This document shows positions 23,641 to 32,755 of a stretch of DNA of 64,000 nucleotides, in pieces. The notes beneath the pieces were generated by a model that was not told the origin of the DNA, did no database searches, and worked only from the letters and a program-made list of their open reading frames with translations. Position numbers and translations under genes: made by a program. The first letter of the stretch is position 1, and every line of letters begins with the position of its first letter. Origin of the DNA: Mycolicibacterium frederiksbergense (GTDB lineage Bacteria > Actinomycetota > Actinomycetes > Mycobacteriales > Mycobacteriaceae); NCBI RefSeq assembly GCF_012223425.1, contig NZ_CP038798.1:124001-188000 (forward strand). The letters run 5' to 3'.

Positions 23641-26453
23641 GCTGCCCACTCCTGCCCCTGGACTTCCATGTCGCGGGTGTCGAAGGCCGCCATCAGGTTT
23701 GGCTGAACCGGTGGCAGCATGTCCACCAGCCCGACCCGTCCGAGATCATCGAAGAGATAGGCCAGCCCGCGACCGGGCTGCACTTGCGTGTGCAGCACTT
23801 GGGGGTATTCGTCGGGGTCGATGCCCAGCCGCTTGAACGTCGACTTCGCGTAGTCGAGGTCGGTCGGCTTGAACGGCGTGACCACCCGCATCGGCAGGTT
23901 CTGGATGCCGATTCCGTCGAAATGTTCGAGGTACTGGGAGATTCCGAGCAGGCCGTAGCGTTCCTTGCGGCCCTGATTGCCCATCCGCTCGGCGTCCTTG
24001 CGGCCGACCGGAGACGCGAAGTACTCGCGGGCTTCCTCGGTCACCAGGAACCCGAACGCGCCCGGTCGACGAGATGGCCCGGTGTAGGACAGCCGCGTCA
24101 AGGAGGCGATCATGCCGTAGATCGCCAAGCCTGCACGTGCGCGCGGCGACTGGCGCTTGTAGAGGTGGACCTCGTCGGTCTCGGAGGTCGTCGGCAACTC
24201 CTGACCGGCCATCTGCCAGATCACCGCGTCCTTCTCCGCGATCGGCGGCACCGGCAGCGATTCGTCGAACATCGCACGCAGGTAATCCTTTTCGGAGAAA
24301 TAGATCAGACTGTCGGCCAGCTCCTCGTACTCGGCATAGGCCAACCGGTCCAGGCTCTTGAAGTATCGGACCAACCCACCGAGGGACTCAGCCACCCGGT
24401 CATCCGGGCGAAGGAGCCGCCCTAGTTGACGAGCAGGCGCCGACACGGCGTCCATGCCCATCATCGGCAACAGGTGATCGAGGGTGTGCTCGACAGCGTG
24501 TTCGCGGGGGAAGATCCGCAGGCCGTCCAGCGACCAGCAGCTGGTGTAGGGGTTGATGGTCATGACGCGGTCGCCGTGGTGCGCCAGCGCCGGAATCCAC
24601 TCCCCCAGCGTGCCGGGGTCGATGATGGACACTTGATGGCCACGCTTGATCAGCCCGTCGGTGACGCGCTTGCAGGACAGCGACTTTCCGCCGCCAGGTG
24701 GGCCGATCCACAACATGCCTGGGGCGCCGCGGCGTTCCTTGAAGCCTTCGAAGTCCAGCAGGACCGGGCGTGGCCGTTTGGTGGCCAGGTTGTCCGCGAA
24801 CAGGATGCCGTTGTCGTGGCCGAGCGGGGAGCCGACCAGCGGTGCGTACCGGGCCCACTGCTCAGTGGTGGTCGGCTGCTTGAACTGGCTCCGTGGAGCG
24901 TTGCCTTCACTTCCTGGCTGTCCGAGTTGCCATAGTGAGGCCTGCGCGCCGTGACGCGCGGACAACACGGTGCCCAGTTCCTCGGCGAAGTGAGTCTTGA
25001 GCTGCTGTACGGCGTCGCTGAGGTCGGCGGCAGTGGCGGCGCCGACGGCCAGCACGGTCGTCGCATGCACGCCGCGCTCGAGTTGGCTGGAGTTGAGTTC
25101 GTTCTCGTACTCCTCGCCGGCGGCGTAACGCCGCGCCAGGTCCATGTCGCGCGTGCCCGACATCTGGAAGGACTGGTCATCGAGGTTGCGCTGTGCGCGG
25201 TCCACGGTGCTCAGTTCCTGCTCGCGGGTGGTGATGCTGACGTGCTGGTACCAGTCGACGTCGGCGCTGATGTCGACGTCGTAGGCCGCTTGCAGGATCT
25301 CCGCACCCGGGAAGCGCAGGCCGCCGCGGGGCAGCTCGGCGACGGCGAGCATGCTCTGGTGGCTCTCTCCGGATGGTCCGCGCAGCACCAGCAGCGGGGC
25401 GAAGGACGGGAACACCCGCCGCCACCAGGAGCGGTGCTGCTTGCGCCGTTGTTGGTCGCCTTCGTCGAATTCGACCGGCGTCATCCACTCAAAGTCTTTG
25501 CTGGACAGGCGGCGTGGCCCGCCAGGATCGTGCGGAAACGGCCGGTTGAGTGCGCCCAGCGTCCAGCGTCGTTCGTAGAGCCACATGATCTGCTGCGGGG
25601 TGGCCGGGCGCGGGGCGAAGCCCGCCGGGATCTTCTGCTGAATTTGCGCGACGACATCGCGCAACGCTTCGAGGCTGTCCGGGGCATCTTCGTCACGTCC
25701 GATGACCGTGCTGGCGAGTTTGGCCACGGACCCGGCCGCCGATCGGCCCGCCATCCCGGCGTCTACGGGAACCCGTACACCGAACACTTGCTCATAGAAG
25801 GGGGTTTCGGCGAGGAAGCCCTCCCACTCGCGCACCTCGCGGATCCACCGCGGCTGATTTTCGCGGCCGGCGAGCATGCGCTGCTGCAACCGCCTCGGGT
25901 CGATTCGCGGTGACATTCCCCAGAACGTGATCCCCGACGGCAGCTGGCGGACCAACGGCCGGTGGTCGGCGGCAATGGCGCGCCGCGCGGCGAATCGCTG
26001 CATGCCGCTGGGCTGCTCAGCAAGGATGAAGTCGGCGTAGACGCCGCCCTTGGTGAACACCAGGTTGTCGATGACGGCTTTGGGGGGTGACTTCCAGGGG
26101 TCGCGCTTGCCCGACACCGCGGCGCGGGACTGGGTGCCGATGAAGCAGTTCAACGCCCACAACATGCGGTACCGGGGTGAGGGACGCGAGATGGGGATCT
26201 GGCGGGCCGCGTAGGTCGCGAAGGCGGTGAACATCAACCCGAAGACGCAGATCCAGCGGGCGTAGCCGTCGTCGAACCAGATGTACATTCCGCCGCCGGT
26301 GAGGGTCAGGCCAACGAGGAATGCGGCACCGTCCCATGGGCCCCACGGTCCGAGCCACAGCCTGGTGTGTTCGTCCAGGTACCCCAACCGTTTCGGGAAG
26401 TTCAGCACGTCGGCGAACGACTTCGCCGTCTGGTGCTCCCGGTCTTCTGCCAT
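23637..26453 (-). CDS. virB4: VirB4-family ATPase of the conjugation system, with VirB3/PrgI-like N-terminus
   Basis: A 938-residue protein. Residues about 10-100 have two membrane segments (WDGAAFLVGLTLTGGGMYIWF, WICVFGLMFTAFATYAA) preceded by a soluble strip, like VirB3/PrgI fused to VirB4. The ATPase has Walker A GPPGGGKSLSCKR near residue 584 and a Walker B position near 800 that reads FGFLVTEEAREYF, that is TEEA rather than the usual DEA. A motif with GLLGISQYLEHF follows, matching the Q-containing sensor motif of VirB4/TraC. The protein would energise DNA and pilus-subunit handling at the inner membrane. It overlaps the VirB6-like gene and follows the small VirB2-like gene by 45 bp. Confidence 0.9.
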   Translation of the reverse strand: MAEDREHQTAKSFADVLNFPKRLGYLDEHTRLWLGPWGPWDGAAFLVGLTLTGGGMYIWFDDGYARWICVFGLMFTAFATYAARQIPISRPSPRYRMLWALNCFIGTQSRAAVSGKRDPWKSPPKAVIDNLVFTKGGVYADFILAEQPSGMQRFAARRAIAADHRPLVRQLPSGITFWGMSPRIDPRRLQQRMLAGRENQPRWIREVREWEGFLAETPFYEQVFGVRVPVDAGMAGRSAAGSVAKLASTVIGRDEDAPDSLEALRDVVAQIQQKIPAGFAPRPATPQQIMWLYERRWTLGALNRPFPHDPGGPRRLSSKDFEWMTPVEFDEGDQQRRKQHRSWWRRVFPSFAPLLVLRGPSGESHQSMLAVAELPRGGLRFPGAEILQAAYDVDISADVDWYQHVSITTREQELSTVDRAQRNLDDQSFQMSGTRDMDLARRYAAGEEYENELNSSQLERGVHATTVLAVGAATAADLSDAVQQLKTHFAEELGTVLSARHGAQASLWQLGQPGSEGNAPRSQFKQPTTTEQWARYAPLVGSPLGHDNGILFADNLATKRPRPVLLDFEGFKERRGAPGMLWIGPPGGGKSLSCKRVTDGLIKRGHQVSIIDPGTLGEWIPALAHHGDRVMTINPYTSCWSLDGLRIFPREHAVEHTLDHLLPMMGMDAVSAPARQLGRLLRPDDRVAESLGGLVRYFKSLDRLAYAEYEELADSLIYFSEKDYLRAMFDESLPVPPIAEKDAVIWQMAGQELPTTSETDEVHLYKRQSPRARAGLAIYGMIASLTRLSYTGPSRRPGAFGFLVTEEAREYFASPVGRKDAERMGNQGRKERYGLLGISQYLEHFDGIGIQNLPMRVVTPFKPTDLDYAKSTFKRLGIDPDEYPQVLHTQVQPGRGLAYLFDDLGRVGLVDMLPPVQPNLMAAFDTRDMEVQGQEWAA

Positions 26454-26498
26454 CTTCGTGTGCCCTTCTACAGGTGTGCGGAGGTGCGGCTGGAGGGT

Positions 26499-26774
26499 CT
26501 ACTGGCCGTATTCGCCGTTGAGAACGCCGTTGCCATGCCGGTTGACGGTCTCCTGGAACGACACGGCCAGCCCGACCCCTCCCAATGCGAGGGCAGCCAG
26601 CGCGATGCCGCCGATCATCTTCCCGGCCGCGGCGCCAAACCCCTTGTGAATGCTGACGATTGCACCAACGATGCCGGCAATGATCAGGCAGATGGCCAGT
26701 GGAAACCGCATGTCGTTCCACATGCTCGGGATTGCGGTGAGGAGGTCGCCAGCGGCGAGTGTGGTGGTGATCAT
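26499..26774 (-). CDS. Small two-span membrane protein (VirB2/pilin-like candidate)
   Basis: A 91-residue protein starting at MITTTLAAGDLL; the ATG at 26774 follows a purine-rich GAGAGAAAGAAG stretch. It has two hydrophobic helices (FPLAICLIIAGIVGAIVSIHKGF, and GKMIGGIALAALALGGVGLAVSF) joined by a short basic loop, the size and topology of processed VirB2-like subunits. The C-terminus is short and polar. Its position between TcpC and VirB4 matches the usual site of such a subunit in actinobacterial conjugation operons. Assignment as pilin-like is inference. Confidence 0.7.
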   Translation of the reverse strand: MITTTLAAGDLLTAIPSMWNDMRFPLAICLIIAGIVGAIVSIHKGFGAAAGKMIGGIALAALALGGVGLAVSFQETVNRHGNGVLNGEYGQ

Positions 26775-26814
26775 GGTGGTGAGCTTCTTTCTCTCAGAGG
26801 GGTTGGTGCACGGG

Positions 26815-27780
26815 TCAATTCGCCGGTGGTGCACTCATCGGTGCCACCGGAGTGATGTTGTCCTCACTGGAGAGCACGGGGGCGCGGTCGATCCCGGCCA
26901 CCGACCAGTGCCCGCCCACGCCTCGCAACGTCAACGGATATGTCATGGCGACGTTGGCGTACTGCGAGGTCAGTGCGGTCACTTGGGCCAGCACCCGGAC
27001 GGTTTGACCGTCGGCCGGTTGGGCGGGCACCGGACCGGTAGCGGCCACTGAGGTGACCAGCGGCAACGGGTTACCCTTGTCGTCCTTGCGCGCCAGGTAG
27101 GGTGCGCCGATGCCGGCCAGCAGAGAATCGGTGGTCACGTACCGGGCGACGTCCCCGGTGCCGGTGAGATACGCGGTGATGAACCCGGACACCACCTCAT
27201 AGGCGCTGTCCGTCCTGCCCAGCGTGCTCGGATAGGCCACCCGAAGATCAGCACCCGGCCCGGGTCCGCTGACCTGAAACGGCAAGCCGGTCGCCCGCGG
27301 CCCAAAGCGCGACCACAGCACCGGCACCCGGTACAGATAACGGGTGGGCGAGGCTGATTCATAGGGCCGCTCGTTGACCCCCACCACGACCGAAAAGACC
27401 TCGGCCTCACTGTCTTTACCGGCAGTTCCCTCATAGGTCACGGCCACCACCGAGGGTGACCCCAGGACGACGGCCGGAGTGGTGGGCAGGTTCAAGTCAG
27501 GGGTGTTCAGCGAGACGAACTGATTCAGTGAGCCCGCGGTGGCCGCGGTGGAGGTGAGCCAGGTCGTCACGTAATCCTCGGCAAATGAGGACACCACCGC
27601 GGACTTGTTGACCACCGACCGGGCTGGGGTGACGACGTCGGTGGGCTCGCCAAGCACGAAGTCCCACACGGTATGTAGACCACTGAGGGCAGCCAGCACG
27701 ATCAGCGCGATGGTCCCGTAGCGCCGCACAGCCGAAGTCGTCGTCGATGCGCGACCGGTCCATGTTCGATTCAGTTTCAT
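26815..27780 (-). CDS. tcpC: TcpC/VirB8-like conjugal transfer protein
   Basis: A 321-residue bitopic protein. One transmembrane helix (YGTIALIVLAALSGLHTVWDFVLG, about residues 21-44) is followed by a large extracytoplasmic region with two NTF2-like halves: residues 60-180 (FAEDYVTTWLTS..SLNQFVSL) and 190-305 (VVSGFITAYLTGTGDVARYVTTDSLL). This is the layout of TcpC, the VirB8-like core protein of Gram-positive conjugation systems, which forms a periplasmic scaffold and contacts other channel parts. The ATG overlaps the previous stop (ATGA). Confidence 0.88.
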   Translation of the reverse strand: MKLNRTWTGRASTTTSAVRRYGTIALIVLAALSGLHTVWDFVLGEPTDVVTPARSVVNKSAVVSSFAEDYVTTWLTSTAATAGSLNQFVSLNTPDLNLPTTPAVVLGSPSVVAVTYEGTAGKDSEAEVFSVVVGVNERPYESASPTRYLYRVPVLWSRFGPRATGLPFQVSGPGPGADLRVAYPSTLGRTDSAYEVVSGFITAYLTGTGDVARYVTTDSLLAGIGAPYLARKDDKGNPLPLVTSVAATGPVPAQPADGQTVRVLAQVTALTSQYANVAMTYPLTLRGVGGHWSVAGIDRAPVLSSEDNITPVAPMSAPPAN

Positions 27781-28478
27781 CGCTGGACCGCCACGTCCGT
27801 GCCGAGGATGGCCTCACGCATCACCAGTGCGACACTGTCGCGTTGGCGGTGCTCCATGTTCATGGTGTGGAAGAACGACGAGTTCACCGTGGGTGCCGTC
27901 GTCGAGGCGACGGCGTGTGCGGCCTCCCGCCAGGCGTCGTCGGAGTCGGCCGACGCCAGGCCGGTGACGATGTGCTCCAGCCATTCCCGAGAGGTCCCGT
28001 TCTCGGGCTGCGACGCGGCGTACGCCAGTGCGGCCAACGGCAGTACCGCACAGGACCGCCACATCAGCGACGGGCCATCGCTCGACCCCGCGGCGCTGCG
28101 AAGGCCGACGTAGTCGCCGCGTCCTGGTGGCCGCGCGCTGAGACCCAAGGCGTCCTCGGCGAAGTGGAATGCCTGCGCCATCGAGTCCACCGGGACGGTC
28201 ACCGGCGTACTCGATCCGCGGCGCCGCAGCAGCAGCGCCCGCACATCCCAGATGAGCACACCAAATATCAGGCCCAGCATCAGATTCCACGGCCAGCTGA
28301 ACCACGTGGCCGCGCTGGTGAACATGACCTGTGGACTTGCGGTGAGGAGAAGGCACATCGCCGCAGCGGGGGTGATGACGTGCAGGAGTTGGCTGACCTG
28401 ACGTCGCCGAACATCGGCGTCCAACCGACTGCCAAAATCGTTGAGGTATCCGTACGACATGTCGCTCATGGGTCTCAC
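27777..28478 (-). CDS. Membrane protein of the conjugation operon
   Basis: A 233-residue protein with GTG start in a GTGA overlap with the upstream stop. Two hydrophobic segments near residues 33-50 (ITPAAAMCLLLTA) and 62-80 (WPWNLMLGLIFGVLIWDVRALLL) are followed by a soluble C-terminal part with many Ala-rich helices and a conserved-looking FFHTMNMEHRQRDSVALVMREAI end. The end resembles a stretch of the coupling protein in this window (MEPRQRDSVAITMRKAI), hinting at a common interaction motif. No named family. Confidence 0.7.
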   Translation of the reverse strand: MRPMSDMSYGYLNDFGSRLDADVRRRQVSQLLHVITPAAAMCLLLTASPQVMFTSAATWFSWPWNLMLGLIFGVLIWDVRALLLRRRGSSTPVTVPVDSMAQAFHFAEDALGLSARPPGRGDYVGLRSAAGSSDGPSLMWRSCAVLPLAALAYAASQPENGTSREWLEHIVTGLASADSDDAWREAAHAVASTTAPTVNSSFFHTMNMEHRQRDSVALVMREAILGTDVAVQR

Positions 28479-29476
28479 ACCGCCTCGTGTCCGATGATTT
28501 TCAATGCGCTGATGGCGAAGGTTGCGTCGACCGGGTCGGAACCATCGCCGCCGCTGGCGCCGGGCACCGGATCCAGCAGGACCGGCGGCGGTGCGGCGAC
28601 GGTGGGAGCCGAGTCGCCGAACACACTGGTCAACCCGCCACCACCGGCCGGTGTCGGCGGTGTCGCGACGGGATCAGCCGGGGGGCGTGAGGTGTAGCGG
28701 ATCAGCATCTGAATGCGTGAGGCGAGAACGCGTTTGATCGGTTGCACCGCTTCGCCGTGGACGTTCTGGGTGTTCTGCATCAACGGTGGGATGCTCGGAT
28801 CGTCAGGAAAGGTCCACTGCACGATGGTCACCACCCGGTGTTGCGACCACTGGGACACCCCACTGGCGTCTTGCCCCACCCATCCGGGCGTCAACGAGAA
28901 GGCCGTCAGGACGTAGGTCCGCCCCAGGTCGATGGTGATGACCTGGCCGTCACCGCCACCGCGCACGCACACGAACGCGTTGTGGGGATCCATCCCCGAC
29001 ATCGTCTGCGCCGGCGTCGACCCTTCGGCACAGCTGTTCTGCGCATCCGCGGTGTAAGGCAACGGACGGTCAACACCCGGACCGGCTGCCGGTGCAGGCG
29101 ACGACGGTGCCGTCGCGACCGCTACCGCCTGCGGCTCGCTCAACGACCCGCCAGGGCTCGTAGGGGCAGGCGCGTCATCGGAGTAGAACGCCACGGCACA
29201 GACCAGCGCGGCGACTACTGCCGCGGCCACCACGCCGCCGAACCCCCACAGCAGCTTGTGGTCGAACCGGGCAGGAGTCTCGTCGACCTCAGCCTCGTCG
29301 ACCTCGGGATCGAGATTCATCGGGCCGGTTGCGGGCTCACCGTCGTCGGCCAGCAGCGCGGCGACGTCGACCTCGCCGATTTCGTCTGGCTCGACCTCGG
29401 TGCCGTATGCCTCGCCGCCGGACTGGTGCAGGTTGCGGACCCACTCCTCATCGGAAACCACGCCATCGGCATTCAT
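28475..29476 (-). CDS. Single-span membrane protein with extracytoplasmic domain, conjugation operon
   Basis: A 333-residue protein starting at the ATG at 29476 (ATGA overlap with the upstream gene). The first 95 residues are acidic and cytoplasmic, followed by one membrane helix (LLWGFGGVVAAAVVAALVCAVAFY). A Pro-rich linker leads to an extracytoplasmic beta-rich domain with two Cys residues (QNSCAEGSTPAQ, AFVCVRGG) that could form a disulfide; the domain looks like a discoidin/galactose-binding fold (ITIDLGRTYVLTAFSLTPG.., VTIVQWTF). This recalls envelope-spanning channel parts. No specific family is certain. Confidence 0.72.
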   Translation of the reverse strand: MNADGVVSDEEWVRNLHQSGGEAYGTEVEPDEIGEVDVAALLADDGEPATGPMNLDPEVDEAEVDETPARFDHKLLWGFGGVVAAAVVAALVCAVAFYSDDAPAPTSPGGSLSEPQAVAVATAPSSPAPAAGPGVDRPLPYTADAQNSCAEGSTPAQTMSGMDPHNAFVCVRGGGDGQVITIDLGRTYVLTAFSLTPGWVGQDASGVSQWSQHRVVTIVQWTFPDDPSIPPLMQNTQNVHGEAVQPIKRVLASRIQMLIRYTSRPPADPVATPPTPAGGGGLTSVFGDSAPTVAAPPPVLLDPVPGASGGDGSDPVDATFAISALKIIGHEAV

Positions 29477-29817
29477 CGCAGTACCCCGTGCGAGGTCACC
29501 CGCGACGCGATTCCACTTGGGCGGCGGCGCTGCACCGGCGCGGTTCCGGGCACAACCGCGGGATGGGTCTGAACGGCGGGGGACGGACCAACCCACACGC
29601 CCGGCCAGCACCCCGCCGAGGACGCCACCTGGTGAACACCCATCGCCGAAGCGCGGGTGTTCGCGTCCTGCTTGTTTCCCGCCTGCGCCGGTGCGCCGAA
29701 AGGCGGCCTCGCGATCGGCGCCGGACGGCCGCCGCAGCAACCGGCAACCAGGCACAGTATCGACACAAAGAGCGCGGTGAGCAGCAGCGATATGCCGCCC
29801 AATGCGAGCTGAGCCAT
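29473..29817 (-). CDS. Small membrane or lipobox protein, first gene of the conjugation operon
   Basis: A 114-residue protein with GGGGAGAGG upstream of the ATG at 29817. The N-terminus is one hydrophobic helix ending in LVAGCCGG, which fits a lipobox (VAGC), although a positively charged n-region is missing. The rest is Pro/Ala-rich and disordered. No family recognised. It opens the minus-strand operon that runs to 18640 and shares a 116-bp divergent spacer with the gene starting at 29934. Confidence 0.6.
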   Translation of the reverse strand: MAQLALGGISLLLTALFVSILCLVAGCCGGRPAPIARPPFGAPAQAGNKQDANTRASAMGVHQVASSAGCWPGVWVGPSPAVQTHPAVVPGTAPVQRRRPSGIASRVTSHGVLR

Positions 29818-29879
29818 GGTGTGGGCCTCTCCCCTCAACTGACTGGCGACGTTTTGTGCACCAGCGGCCACGTTCGGCC

Positions 29880-29885
29880 TATGAT
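29880..29885 (+). promoter_or_regulatory. Candidate -10 box (TATGAT) for the gene at 29934
   Basis: TATGAT matches TANNNT, and a start about 7 bases later would give a leader near 42 bases. AGGTGA lies just before the ATG. The same spacer must also serve the divergent conjugation operon. Confidence 0.35.
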
Positions 29886-29933
29886 TGCCGAGTCTGTCAG
29901 ATAAAAGCACAATCAACAACAGGTGAACACACA

Positions 29934-30740
29934 ATGGGCCACGTAATGCCTGATCGGTACGACGACCTTCGTCGCGAATGGATCTCCGAGCACGCCGGCA
30001 TCTGGAACGTTCAGAAGCGCCGCGCCGAGCTGCTCAACCGACAGATCCGCAAGCGCATCCGCACGGCAGCGGGCGCGCGACCAAGCCCCTACGACGACAA
30101 CGTGATGCACCCGCACTGGGCCCGTCGCGGGTCGACGGTGGAGATCATCATCGAGCGCATCGTCATCGGACTGTGCGCCGTGCTCGCCCCCCTCGGCTGG
30201 CTCGCCGGCCGGGTGCTCTACGAGTACGCCGTGCGGTTCATTCCTGAGCGCCTGCGGGCGTACCCGGTTCCGGCATTGCTGTTCAGCGCGTTCGGAATTG
30301 GAACCCTCACCGCATTGCTCTACAGCCCTGACGGCTCACTCGCGGGAACGGTGATCGCGCCCTACGTGCTGGCCCAGATCCCGGCAACATTCGCGGCCGC
30401 CGGCATCTACGGAATCCTCAACGGCTGGTTGGCCGTTGACGGTTCGGCTAGCTGGTGGCCATTGACCCCACCCCCACTACCGGTGGACCTCACCCTGCCT
30501 CTAGGCCCCGACGACCTCACCGCACCGTCGGTATTCGAGACGTTCGAACCCTCAGAAGTGGTCGACATGACCCCGACGAGCCAGATTTCGCAGTCCCAAC
30601 AGGCCCTGCACCTCGTGCGCATCGGTGTGGCGCTCTGTCTGATAGGTACTGCCTGGATGACCGGTGCTGTGGCAGTGGGCATTCGCGACGCGGTCCTCGA
30701 CGTCGTCACCGCTCCTGTGCCGACGACCTACTACCCCTGA
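29934..30740 (+). CDS. Polytopic membrane protein, divergent from conjugation operon
   Basis: A 268-residue protein starting at 29934 behind AGGTGA (an ATG at 29946 is an alternative). A basic cytoplasmic N-terminus (VQKRRAELLNRQIRKRIRT) precedes about four membrane segments (IVIGLCAVLAPLGWLAGRVL, VPALLFSAFGIGTLTALLY, VIAPYVLAQIPATFAAAGIYGIL, LVRIGVALCLIGTAWMTGAVAVG). The loop between the third and fourth carries a Pro-rich stretch. No family recognised. Its position suggests an accessory part of the transfer channel. Confidence 0.72.
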   Translation: MGHVMPDRYDDLRREWISEHAGIWNVQKRRAELLNRQIRKRIRTAAGARPSPYDDNVMHPHWARRGSTVEIIIERIVIGLCAVLAPLGWLAGRVLYEYAVRFIPERLRAYPVPALLFSAFGIGTLTALLYSPDGSLAGTVIAPYVLAQIPATFAAAGIYGILNGWLAVDGSASWWPLTPPPLPVDLTLPLGPDDLTAPSVFETFEPSEVVDMTPTSQISQSQQALHLVRIGVALCLIGTAWMTGAVAVGIRDAVLDVVTAPVPTTYYP

Positions 30741-30780
30741 AACACAACAGGTTTCATGGGGCACAATGACCTAGTCGTCG

Positions 30781-31524
30781 TCAGGACCAGTCGGAGATAC
30801 CGTTGACGAGCCAGCTGTCGACTCGTGGCCAGAAGTCGGGTAGTCGATCCATGGAACCCTCGTACCAGTCCCAGCCAGCCGTGCTGTCCGGATCGTCGGT
30901 GAGGTTGGCGCATACGCGACTGGAGGCAGCGTCGTTGAACATCAGCACGACGCGGCTGAGATCCGGGTAGTCGACGTCGGAGTCGAACTGAGGGTCGCGA
31001 CCGTCGATGGTCATCGGCCATCGTGGATCGTCATAGGTGCTGACCAACTCCATGTCGGCGAACGCCATCATCCCACCGTTCAACCATGAGTCGGTCTCGT
31101 CGTGTAGCTGCGTGTGGAAGGCGCGGAGCGCGGTGGGTAGCCGCGTGATGTATTCGACAGATGCTGGTTCGGGTTGTGGTGCTGTGCATGTCAGATATGA
31201 GTAGGGCTTGCCACCAAAGGTGCCCGAGAGGGCGTAGACCAGAACAAGTTCGTCGCCGCGACGCCCGAGGTACAACGCAAATGTTGCCTCGCGGAGCCGC
31301 TGCGTGGTCAGTGGCAAACGCCCTGGGGCAACGCGTTCCCACTGGTCGACCATGTGTCGAACGGCTTGTGCCGCGGGCAGTGTCAATGCCGTCAGCCAGA
31401 CATGCGGGACTCTGGCGGTTTCCTCTGGCGTCAGAGCATCCGGTGACGTGAACTCGACTGGGCGGTGCCACGTGCTGCGCAGAGATTCGACGAGCTCGGC
31501 GGGAGGAGGGACCTGTTCCATCAC
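30781..31524 (-). CDS. SUKH/SMI1-KNR4-like protein (possible immunity protein)
   Basis: A 247-residue soluble protein. The central part (YITRLPTALRAFHTQLHDETDSWLNGGMM, FADMELVSTYDD) and the end (DWYEGSMDRLPDFWPRVDSWL) recall SUKH-superfamily proteins, many of which neutralise polymorphic toxins. The similarity is only a pattern impression and should be treated as tentative. No toxin gene is next to it. It lies directly downstream of the DUF1173 gene (27-bp gap) in a minus-strand run with the coupling protein. Confidence 0.5.
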   Translation of the reverse strand: MMEQVPPPAELVESLRSTWHRPVEFTSPDALTPEETARVPHVWLTALTLPAAQAVRHMVDQWERVAPGRLPLTTQRLREATFALYLGRRGDELVLVYALSGTFGGKPYSYLTCTAPQPEPASVEYITRLPTALRAFHTQLHDETDSWLNGGMMAFADMELVSTYDDPRWPMTIDGRDPQFDSDVDYPDLSRVVLMFNDAASSRVCANLTDDPDSTAGWDWYEGSMDRLPDFWPRVDSWLVNGISDWS

Positions 31525-31551
31525 AACATTGTCCGCCAGGGCCCCGGCACG

Positions 31552-32739
31552 TCAGAACGACGGCGAGGGCAAGTCCGGCATGTCCTCGTCGGTACGCCAG
31601 TTCCACACCGGCAGACCGGCTATCGAGATATCGCCATCGGCTTCGCCAGTAGGGCGGTCGATGAAGGCAGCGATCGCAGGAGTGGTGTCCGTAAAGATGA
31701 GAGATGCCAACGCCGTGTTACTACCGTTGTACGACAGCACTTTCCGAAACGGGCGTTCCTCGGCGATGACGGTGTCCAGCAGGGCGCGGTCGGCGTCGCC
31801 GGTGAACGGTAGCCAGTTACGATCGGTTGTCATCAGGGAAATCTGCTCGACGTTGGCATATCCAGCCCTGGACACCGAGAAGGTTGAGATTGCCACCAGA
31901 CGCACGTCCCCAGCTTCGGCCATCTGCCAGAGCTCAAGTTCGATCGCGAACCGCTTGGCGAGCTTGCGGTAGAGGTCCTCGTCGAGGAACCAGGGGTGCC
32001 CCGGCTGGTGGCGCACTTGCAACTTGAAACCATGGCTGGCTGGTTCGATCGCCTTGATCTCCCCTACCCCAATCAACAGCTTGGTGGCCTTGCCTGGCTC
32101 ACGTCGCGCCGCGGACCAGGCCTTGATCCGCCGCTGCTCGATCTCGGCCTTGTGGTCAGCTGAGAAGGGTTCGGGGACATAGAAACACGGGGCCAGTGGG
32201 TTCTTGCGGACGAGTTTGCCGTCCACCGCTGCCCGCAGGCGGCGGTGCACGACTGCCCAGGATCGGTGTCCGGCGAACCCCGGATGCCAGCTGGTCAGTT
32301 CCGCCTCGTCCCATAGGTAGTGCAGCACCGCTCGCAGCGACAGCTTGTTGCCGTCCGATTGAACCGTGTCCGACGGAGATCCTGAGGGTTCGGGAGCGGC
32401 CCTGTTGCCGGCCTTCGACAGCGAGAAGCCCAGGCGTAGGGCCGTTGTTCCGTCAGCAGGGTTGTCGACGATGGACTGTTCGGCCACGGCGCCGTAGCCG
32501 GAGAGTTCGCCCGGAGGCAGCCAGGATCGACACCGATGGTCGTGGTCGGCGGCGGTCCCGGGCATCCGTTTGACGATGAGATCGGCTCCAGCGGAGGCGA
32601 TGTACATCTCCACCCCCGGCGACTGGCAGAGGCACAGCGGGCGCACTCGCGCAGCCTTGGCCCGGCCGAGTACTTCTTGGGCGGCCGGTTCGTGTACGTC
32701 GTCCACGATGTCGCCAGCGACTTCAAACGGTGTCGTCAT
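31552..32739 (-). CDS. DUF1173 family protein
   Basis: A 395-residue soluble protein. The N-terminus carries the DUF1173 hallmark: VRPLCLCQSPGVEMYIA, then LIVKRMPGTAADHDHRCRSWLPPGELSGYG, with Cys and His residues that could bind metal. The middle contains a winged-helix-like region (LRAVLHYLWDEAELTSWHPGF..RSWAVVHRRLRAAV). The C-terminal half is alpha/beta. DUF1173 proteins are typical cargo of large conjugative plasmids and are usually near tra genes, with unknown function. It lies 16 bp downstream of the coupling protein gene. Confidence 0.87.
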   Translation of the reverse strand: MTTPFEVAGDIVDDVHEPAAQEVLGRAKAARVRPLCLCQSPGVEMYIASAGADLIVKRMPGTAADHDHRCRSWLPPGELSGYGAVAEQSIVDNPADGTTALRLGFSLSKAGNRAAPEPSGSPSDTVQSDGNKLSLRAVLHYLWDEAELTSWHPGFAGHRSWAVVHRRLRAAVDGKLVRKNPLAPCFYVPEPFSADHKAEIEQRRIKAWSAARREPGKATKLLIGVGEIKAIEPASHGFKLQVRHQPGHPWFLDEDLYRKLAKRFAIELELWQMAEAGDVRLVAISTFSVSRAGYANVEQISLMTTDRNWLPFTGDADRALLDTVIAEERPFRKVLSYNGSNTALASLIFTDTTPAIAAFIDRPTGEADGDISIAGLPVWNWRTDEDMPDLPSPSF

Positions 32740-32755
32740 AGTCCCTCGCTTATGG

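Noticed and set aside
30738..30757. TGAAAC/GTTTCA hairpin after the gene at 29934 considered as a terminator
   Set aside because: The stem is short and AT-rich, with no T-run; too weak to list.
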